Source: Bacteroidota bacterium (GTDB taxonomy: Bacteria > Bacteroidota > Ignavibacteria > UBA10030 > UBA8401). Taken from it: a stretch of 14,694 nt of DNA. The stretch covers positions 1 to 14,694 of the forward strand of contig JAVBYH010000351.1 of the NCBI GenBank assembly GCA_030824175.1, read 5' to 3'. Under the pieces are notes generated by a model. The model had not been told where the DNA came from. It saw nothing but the letters and a program-made list of their open reading frames with translations, and searched no databases. The position numbers and the translations under genes are program-made. Shown here piece by piece: positions 10,366 to 14,694 of this stretch (the stretch's first letter is position 1; each line of letters starts with the position of its first letter).

Positions 10366-11280
10366 ATGAAATATCTCATCACCGGGGGAACCGGATTGCT
10401 CGGCGGCGCAGTGGTCCGCTCCCTCTGCGCCGAGGAGTGCGACGTCGTGATCCTTTCGAGAGCGGCGAGGCCGGACGTGCGGCTCGGCGCGGGGCGCGTG
10501 CGCCATGTTGTGTGGGATGCGCGCGGTCCCGGTGCATGGTGCGATGAGATGCGCTCCAGTGATTGTGTCATCAACTTCGCGGGAAAAAGCATCCTCTCGT
10601 CGCGATGGACGCAGAGCGTGAAGCGGGAGCTCACCTCGAGCCGCGTCGATGCGACCGCCGTACTCGTGCAGGCGATGCGCGCATCGGATACACGTCCGCG
10701 GGTCTTCATTTCGGCATCAGCCGTCGGAGTCTACGGGGACCGCGGGGACACCGTCGTGACGGAACACACTCCGCCCGGCCGCGGTTTCCTCGCCGGACTC
10801 GCCGTGCAGTGGGAGGCCGCTGCCGCCGCCGCCGCGGAGCTGGGCGTGCGCGTCGCCGTACCCCGCATCGGGATCGTCCTCGATCGCGACGGGGGGGCGC
10901 TGCAAAAAATGGCGATCCCGTTCCGCCTCATGGCGGGAGGCTCCCTCGGCAGCGGACGACAGATGATGCCGTGGATCCATCTCGACGATCTCGTCCGCGC
11001 CGTCCTGTTTCCACTCGGTCACGAAACGTTCGCGGGGCCGTACAACTGCACCGCGCCGCATCCGGTGACGATGAAAGAGTTTTGCGCCGCGCTCGGCGCG
11101 GCGCTGCACCGTCCGTGCTGGGCGACCGTCCCCTCCTTCGTGCTGAAGACGGTGCTCGGAGAAGCGTCGGAGATGCTGCTCGCCGGGCAGAACGCCCTTC
11201 CCGAAAAATTGCGCACTGCGGGATTTCAATTTCACCACGAGAATATTCACGATGCGCTGCACAGTATCTACACGACATAG
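10366..11280 (+). CDS. TIGR01777/YfcH-family NAD(P)-dependent epimerase-like protein (SDR)
   Basis: Extended short-chain dehydrogenase/reductase of 304 residues, the normal size for the YfcH (SDR39U1) family, predicted to be cytosolic; the true substrate of this family is not known. The Rossmann dinucleotide-binding loop is GGTGLLG at 7-13. Family hallmarks follow in order: NFAGKSI with a nearby RW, SASAVGVYGD containing Y123, PWIHLDD near 205, and the C-terminal DUF1731-type segment VPSFVLKTVLGEASEMLLAGQNALPEKLRTAGF (quoted in part: key residues LGE, GQ, P and GF). No lysine follows the tyrosine at the classical YxxxK spacing, which is a property of this family. AGGGA lies upstream of the ATG, which begins one base after the kinase stop. 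Its 3' end overlaps the lipoprotein gene by 29 bases. Its place within a signalling operon is unexplained; it may be a moderating enzyme or simply a co-transcribed housekeeping gene. Confidence 0.92.
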   Translation: MKYLITGGTGLLGGAVVRSLCAEECDVVILSRAARPDVRLGAGRVRHVVWDARGPGAWCDEMRSSDCVINFAGKSILSSRWTQSVKRELTSSRVDATAVLVQAMRASDTRPRVFISASAVGVYGDRGDTVVTEHTPPGRGFLAGLAVQWEAAAAAAAELGVRVAVPRIGIVLDRDGGALQKMAIPFRLMAGGSLGSGRQMMPWIHLDDLVRAVLFPLGHETFAGPYNCTAPHPVTMKEFCAALGAALHRPCWATVPSFVLKTVLGEASEMLLAGQNALPEKLRTAGFQFHHENIHDALHSIYTT

Positions 11281-12250
11281 GCTGATCGGATTCGCGGCAC
11301 TCTGCGCGCTGACGCTCACCGGATGCATCTCGGATGTGCCGCATGAGAATCCGTACGATCCGCTCTCGGCGAATCCGAAATCCGGAGCCAGCCTCTCCGG
11401 CAGGATCGTGCTCATGGACCAGCCGTCGGTCGGCGTGCCCGGCGCCGTGATCACAACACTGCCCTCGCGGGCCGTCGCCGTCGCCGATTCGCAGGGGTAC
11501 TTTTCCTTTCCCGACCCGCCCGCGGATATCAACGCGCTTGTCGTGGCACGCGCGAATTTTGTGACCGATACGGCGGAGATCACGCTCCCAGTCGGCGCGG
11601 CGCGCACGGTCACCATCCCGTTGAACGCCATGCCGACAATTTCATCCGTCAGCATCATCACGCGGAAGATCGATCTGTGGTGGCCCAACCCGATCTATTC
11701 CGCCTCGGTCACCGCCGCCGCGACCGACCTCAACGGCGTCAGCGACCTCGATTCGCTCTGGGTCGCCGTCGATTCGCTGTCGTTCGGCATGACGTATTCG
11801 GTGACCGCGAAAAAATTTCAGGCGGTCATCAACGCCTCCGAACTCCCGTCCAATACGCTCGAATGGCTCATCGGACGCGAGGTCAGAGTCCGCGCGCGCG
11901 ACAAACGCAACGCCGTCGGCATCAGCGCCCCCGCTTACGCGGCGCGCATCATCGAAAACGAGGCGGCCCCGGTGTTCCCGGCGCTGCAAGACACGGCGTC
12001 GGCCTCTCCTGAATTCAAGTGGACGCCTCCGTCGGCCCTCTTCGCCTTTTCGTACACGATCAGCGTCGTGCGCCTCGATGCCGGCACGCAGACGATCGTC
12101 TGGACGCAGGACGGCATCGGTGCGTACCTCCGCACCTTTCAGTACCCGGCCGCACTCCAGGCCGGCAATTATTTCTGGACGATCGCCGTCGTGGACGAGT
12201 ACGGAAATATCGCGCAGTCGAAGGAATCTTCATTTATCGTGACCAACTGA
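11252..12250 (+). CDS. Lipoprotein with carboxypeptidase-regulatory-like domain
   Basis: Predicted exported lipoprotein of 332 residues. The signal peptide has positive residues at 8-10, a hydrophobic core FAALCALTLTG and lipobox LTGC with lipidated C25. NPYDP follows at 33-37, a motif often seen just after the anchor in lipoproteins of FCB bacteria (from memory). Residues about 47-125 look like a carboxypeptidase-regulatory/CnaB-type beta-sandwich (SGRIVLMDQ, GAVITTL, ADSQGYFSF, ending ARTVTIPLN). The remainder is beta-rich, with a possible second sandwich at about 130-225 and a fibronectin-like one (SPEFKWTPPS ... GNYFWTIAVVDEYGN) to the end. No catalytic motif is seen, which suggests a binding or structural role at the cell surface or in the periplasm. 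The ATG at 11252 is the only usual start in frame before the signal peptide; it overlaps the preceding gene by 29 bases and the next gene by one. Confidence 0.82.
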   Translation: MRCTVSTRHRLIGFAALCALTLTGCISDVPHENPYDPLSANPKSGASLSGRIVLMDQPSVGVPGAVITTLPSRAVAVADSQGYFSFPDPPADINALVVARANFVTDTAEITLPVGAARTVTIPLNAMPTISSVSIITRKIDLWWPNPIYSASVTAAATDLNGVSDLDSLWVAVDSLSFGMTYSVTAKKFQAVINASELPSNTLEWLIGREVRVRARDKRNAVGISAPAYAARIIENEAAPVFPALQDTASASPEFKWTPPSALFAFSYTISVVRLDAGTQTIVWTQDGIGAYLRTFQYPAALQAGNYFWTIAVVDEYGNIAQSKESSFIVTN

Positions 12251-13722
12251 TGACACAAAGAGATAATTTCAACGCCTTGTATGAAGTGACCCAGCGCATC
12301 ACGTCCATCCTCGACCCGGTCGAACTTCTGGATCAGGTGCTCGAAGCGGCCATGACGCATCTCGAGGCGGAGCGCGGATTCGTGCTCTTCGACGACGGCA
12401 CCGAACAGCACAACGTCTCCGTCGCCGCGGCGAAGAATTTCTCGTCCCCCGATGCACCGGGCGTTCTCGCCGCTTCGTCCTCCGTTGTGAAGAACGTCCT
12501 CTCCACGGGCACTCCCGTGCTCACATTCGACGCGCTCACCGACGAGCGCTTCGAGGCATCGACGAGCATCATCGCCCAGAAAATTCTCTCGATCGTGTGT
12601 CTGCCGCTCCGCGAGCAGGACCGCATCGTCGGCGCCGTGTATCTCGACAGCACAAAGTCACGCCAGGCCTTCACCGACGAGTCGCTCCGGTTCCTCACGG
12701 TCTTCTGCCATGTCGCATCCATCGCCATTACGAACGCGAAAGAATTCGCCATCCTGAGAAACGAGAACCGCCGGCTGCGCACCACCGTCACCCCGGCCCA
12801 GCTCTTTACGGGTCTCATCGGAAAAAGCAAACGATGGCTCGATGCGCTCGATGTCGTCAACCGCGTGCTCGATGTCGACGCCTCCGTGCTCATCACCGGA
12901 GAAAGCGGTACGGGCAAGGAGCTCATCGCCCGCGCCATCCACGACAACGGCCCGCGGAAAAATTTCCCGTTCGTCGCCGTGAACTGTTCGGCCATCCCCG
13001 AAGCGCTCATGGAAAGCGAACTCTTCGGACATATGCGCGGCTCGTTCACCGGGGCCCACGCCGAAAAGAAGGGACTCTTCGAAGTCGCCGACGGCGGCAC
13101 GCTGTTCCTCGACGAGGTCGGAGACCTCCCGCTCCTGCTCCAATCCAAGGTGCTGCGTGCCTTCCAGGAACGCGAAATCCGGAAGGTCGGCGGAATCGAG
13201 TCCAGGAAGATCGATGTGCGCATCCTTGCCGCAACGAACAAGGACCTCGTGGAGGGGACACGCGCAGGGACGTTCAGGGAAGATCTCTACTTCCGGTTGA
13301 ACGTCGTCTCCGTGCACCTGCCGCCGCTGCGCGACCGCAAGGAGGACATCCCGCTCCTCGCCGAGTATTTTTTCCGGCGCTCGTGCGAAACGCACAAGCG
13401 CGACGTGCGATCGATACACGCAGAGACGATGGAGCTTCTCATCGCGCATCAATGGCAGGGCAACGTGCGCGAGCTTCAGAATATGATAGAGCGTGCCGTC
13501 ATCCTCTGCCGCGGCGCGGTGCTCATGCCCGACGATCTCATGCTGCGCCGGAGCGACACCCAGGCGCTCCAGAAGGCGAATATGACGCTCGCCGATTTCG
13601 AACGGCACATCATCGAATCGACGCTCGCCGAGATGGGGGGCAACCGGACACGCACCGCTGAACGGCTCGGCGTCTCGCTCCGGTGGCTGCAGTACCGGCT
13701 GAAAGAATGGAGCGACGCGTGA
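12250..13722 (+). CDS. Sigma54-dependent transcriptional activator, GAF-AAA+-Fis HTH
   Basis: Bacterial enhancer-binding protein of 490 residues that should remodel sigma54-RNA polymerase using ATP. A GAF domain spans about 8-175. The AAA+ domain follows, with Walker A GESGTGK at 217-223, the sigma54-contact loop as GSFTGA at 264-269 (usual form GAFTGA), Walker B FLDE with D288/E289, and arginines of FREDLYFRLN at 343 and 349. A Fis-type helix-turn-helix closes the protein at about 448-488 (NRTRTAERLGVSLRWLQYRLKEW region). There is no receiver domain, so it is not a direct target of the hybrid kinase; the GAF domain or the neighbouring Ser/Thr kinase may control it. The ATG at 12250 shares its A with the preceding TGA, with no clear ribosome site, which suggests translational coupling. 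The frame is open 77 codons further upstream, but those overlap the lipoprotein gene and show no domain. Confidence 0.94.
   Translation: MTQRDNFNALYEVTQRITSILDPVELLDQVLEAAMTHLEAERGFVLFDDGTEQHNVSVAAAKNFSSPDAPGVLAASSSVVKNVLSTGTPVLTFDALTDERFEASTSIIAQKILSIVCLPLREQDRIVGAVYLDSTKSRQAFTDESLRFLTVFCHVASIAITNAKEFAILRNENRRLRTTVTPAQLFTGLIGKSKRWLDALDVVNRVLDVDASVLITGESGTGKELIARAIHDNGPRKNFPFVAVNCSAIPEALMESELFGHMRGSFTGAHAEKKGLFEVADGGTLFLDEVGDLPLLLQSKVLRAFQEREIRKVGGIESRKIDVRILAATNKDLVEGTRAGTFREDLYFRLNVVSVHLPPLRDRKEDIPLLAEYFFRRSCETHKRDVRSIHAETMELLIAHQWQGNVRELQNMIERAVILCRGAVLMPDDLMLRRSDTQALQKANMTLADFERHIIESTLAEMGGNRTRTAERLGVSLRWLQYRLKEWSDA
13709..13712 (+). promoter_or_regulatory. Ribosome binding site fixing the Ser/Thr kinase start
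   Basis: GGAG with a six-base spacer to the GTG at 13719. It favours that GTG over the in-frame ATG at 13707, which lacks a good upstream site and would only add MERR. Confidence 0.5.
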
Positions 13723-14694
13723 CCGTCCCCCAATTTATTCTCGAAGAGAAGCTGAACGAGGGCGCAACCACCACCGTGTACAGGGCGCATCAGTCCGTAC
13801 TTGAACGCACCGTGCTCCTGAAGATCCTCCACAAGCACCTCATCGACGACGCGACGCTCGCCGAACGGTTCCGGCGCGAGGCGCGCGCGTGCGCGCTCAT
13901 TCGTTCGGAATTCATCGTGCAGGTCTACGATCTGACGGAGATCGACGGTGCGCCGGCAATCGTGATGGAATACGTCGAGGGCCGCTCGCTCAAGGAGGTG
14001 CTGGCATCCGACGGACCCGTCGGTACGGAGACGGCGAAGCAATTCGTCGTTGAAATTTTGAAAGCGCTGCGCGCCGCGCACGCACGCGGCGTGATCCACC
14101 GGGACATCAAGCCGGGCAACATCCTCGTTACCGATGCCGGGCACATCAAGGTGACGGATTTCGGCCTCGCGGCCATCGCCGTGTCGCAAACGGTGACAAT
14201 GGACGGCGCGGTGCTCGGCACGCCGGCATACCTGCCGCCCGAACATATCCGCGGCGAGGCGGCGGATGAACGATCCGACCTCTTCTCGCTCGGCGCAACG
14301 TTTATCGAAATGCTCACGGGCCAGCGGATCTTCGAAGGCTCGAGCTACTCCGCGTGCATCAACAAGATCCTCCGGTTCGACGTCTCCTCGGTGCACGCGC
14401 TCGTCGCCGATGCGGAATGCGCCGAGGTCATTATAAAAATGGTCCACCCGGACAGGGAGCGCCGCTTCGTGTCGGCAGATGCCGCCCTCGAGGCGCTCCA
14501 CGGAACGGCCGAGACCGTTCCCGCACCGGACAAGGCGGAGAACCGGGCGTCTCCGGACCGGCCCGGCCCGGAGACGACACAGGCGAGGCGCGTCACCACC
14601 CGCGCGGGACTGACGGTAATGCTGCTCGGATTCCTGGCGCTCATCGCGGCACTCACATGGTTCATGCTGCGACCGCAGGATGGCCGGAGGAATG
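13719..14694 (+). CDS. Ser/Thr protein kinase, PknB-like, with a C-terminal membrane helix (3' end outside the window)
   Basis: Hanks-type kinase; 325 codons are visible and the frame is still open at the right edge. Key residues are present: ATP-binding K35 (TVLLKIL), helix-C E54 (RREARA), HRDIKPGN with catalytic D129, DFG at 147-149 and an activation segment ending GTPAYLPPEH, where APE is PPE. The glycine-rich loop is degenerate: NEGATTTVY at 13-21 keeps one of three glycines. A Pro/Glu/Arg-rich linker (about 265-295) leads to a hydrophobic helix at about 297-318, after which the chain continues, so a domain outside the cytoplasm is likely. The GTG start overlaps the activator's stop codon as GTGA (4 bases) and has GGAG six bases upstream; an in-frame ATG at 13707 is the alternative. 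Its position next to a GAF-sigma54 activator suggests that the activator, or a partner of it, is a substrate; that is inference. Confidence 0.9.
   Translation, partial: MTVPQFILEEKLNEGATTTVYRAHQSVLERTVLLKILHKHLIDDATLAERFRREARACALIRSEFIVQVYDLTEIDGAPAIVMEYVEGRSLKEVLASDGPVGTETAKQFVVEILKALRAAHARGVIHRDIKPGNILVTDAGHIKVTDFGLAAIAVSQTVTMDGAVLGTPAYLPPEHIRGEAADERSDLFSLGATFIEMLTGQRIFEGSSYSACINKILRFDVSSVHALVADAECAEVIIKMVHPDRERRFVSADAALEALHGTAETVPAPDKAENRASPDRPGPETTQARRVTTRAGLTVMLLGFLALIAALTWFMLRPQDGRRN

Noticed and set aside
12019..12249. Upstream extension of the sigma54 activator by 77 codons
   Set aside because: It would overlap the lipoprotein coding region over 231 bases and translates to Arg/His-rich sequence. 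The ATG at 12250 starts the GAF domain and overlaps the stop codon in the usual coupled way.

Overview
The window reads as a high-GC bacterial chromosome segment with a Gram-negative envelope: it encodes an outer-membrane TolC-type channel, a lipoprotein adaptor with an RND pump, and a further lipoprotein. The N-terminus of the EttA homologue, the tolC-adaptor-pump gene order and the lipoprotein with an NPYDP motif just after the lipid-anchor cysteine resemble proteins of the Bacteroidetes/Chlorobi/Ignavibacteria (FCB) lineage. That assignment is an impression from protein similarity and was not tested by a search.

Left part (1-6424, all minus strand). From right to left there is an efflux operon of tolC-like channel (6424-5021), lipoprotein membrane-fusion protein (4967-3912) and HAE1-type RND permease (3880-671). 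It ends at an intrinsic terminator (581-545), after which ettA begins (465 leftwards, running off the window). Three copies of a short perfect palindrome with arms GGGCGAAA(T/C) lie in the operon's non-coding gaps: a pair at 598-673 and a single copy at 4988-5010. One copy supplies the TAG stop codon of the permease gene.

Middle (6425-6683). A 259-base divergent control region separates the pump operon from the rightward operon. It carries a plausible sigma70-type promoter facing tolC, a weaker candidate facing right, and an imperfect dyad next to the tolC -35 box.

Right part (6684-14694, all plus strand). Five genes are packed with 1-base gaps or overlaps: a large membrane hybrid histidine kinase, a TIGR01777/YfcH-type SDR epimerase, a lipoprotein with a carboxypeptidase-regulatory-like fold, a GAF-AAA+-Fis sigma54 activator, and a Ser/Thr protein kinase with a C-terminal membrane helix that runs off the right edge. 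The packing indicates one transcription unit that combines three signalling systems (His-Asp phosphorelay, sigma54 activation, Ser/Thr phosphorylation) with an envelope lipoprotein and an oxidoreductase-like protein. No DNA-binding response regulator is present. I infer an envelope-sensing circuit that ends in sigma54 transcription. How the two kinases connect to the activator is unknown, and this operon is the most interesting content of the window.
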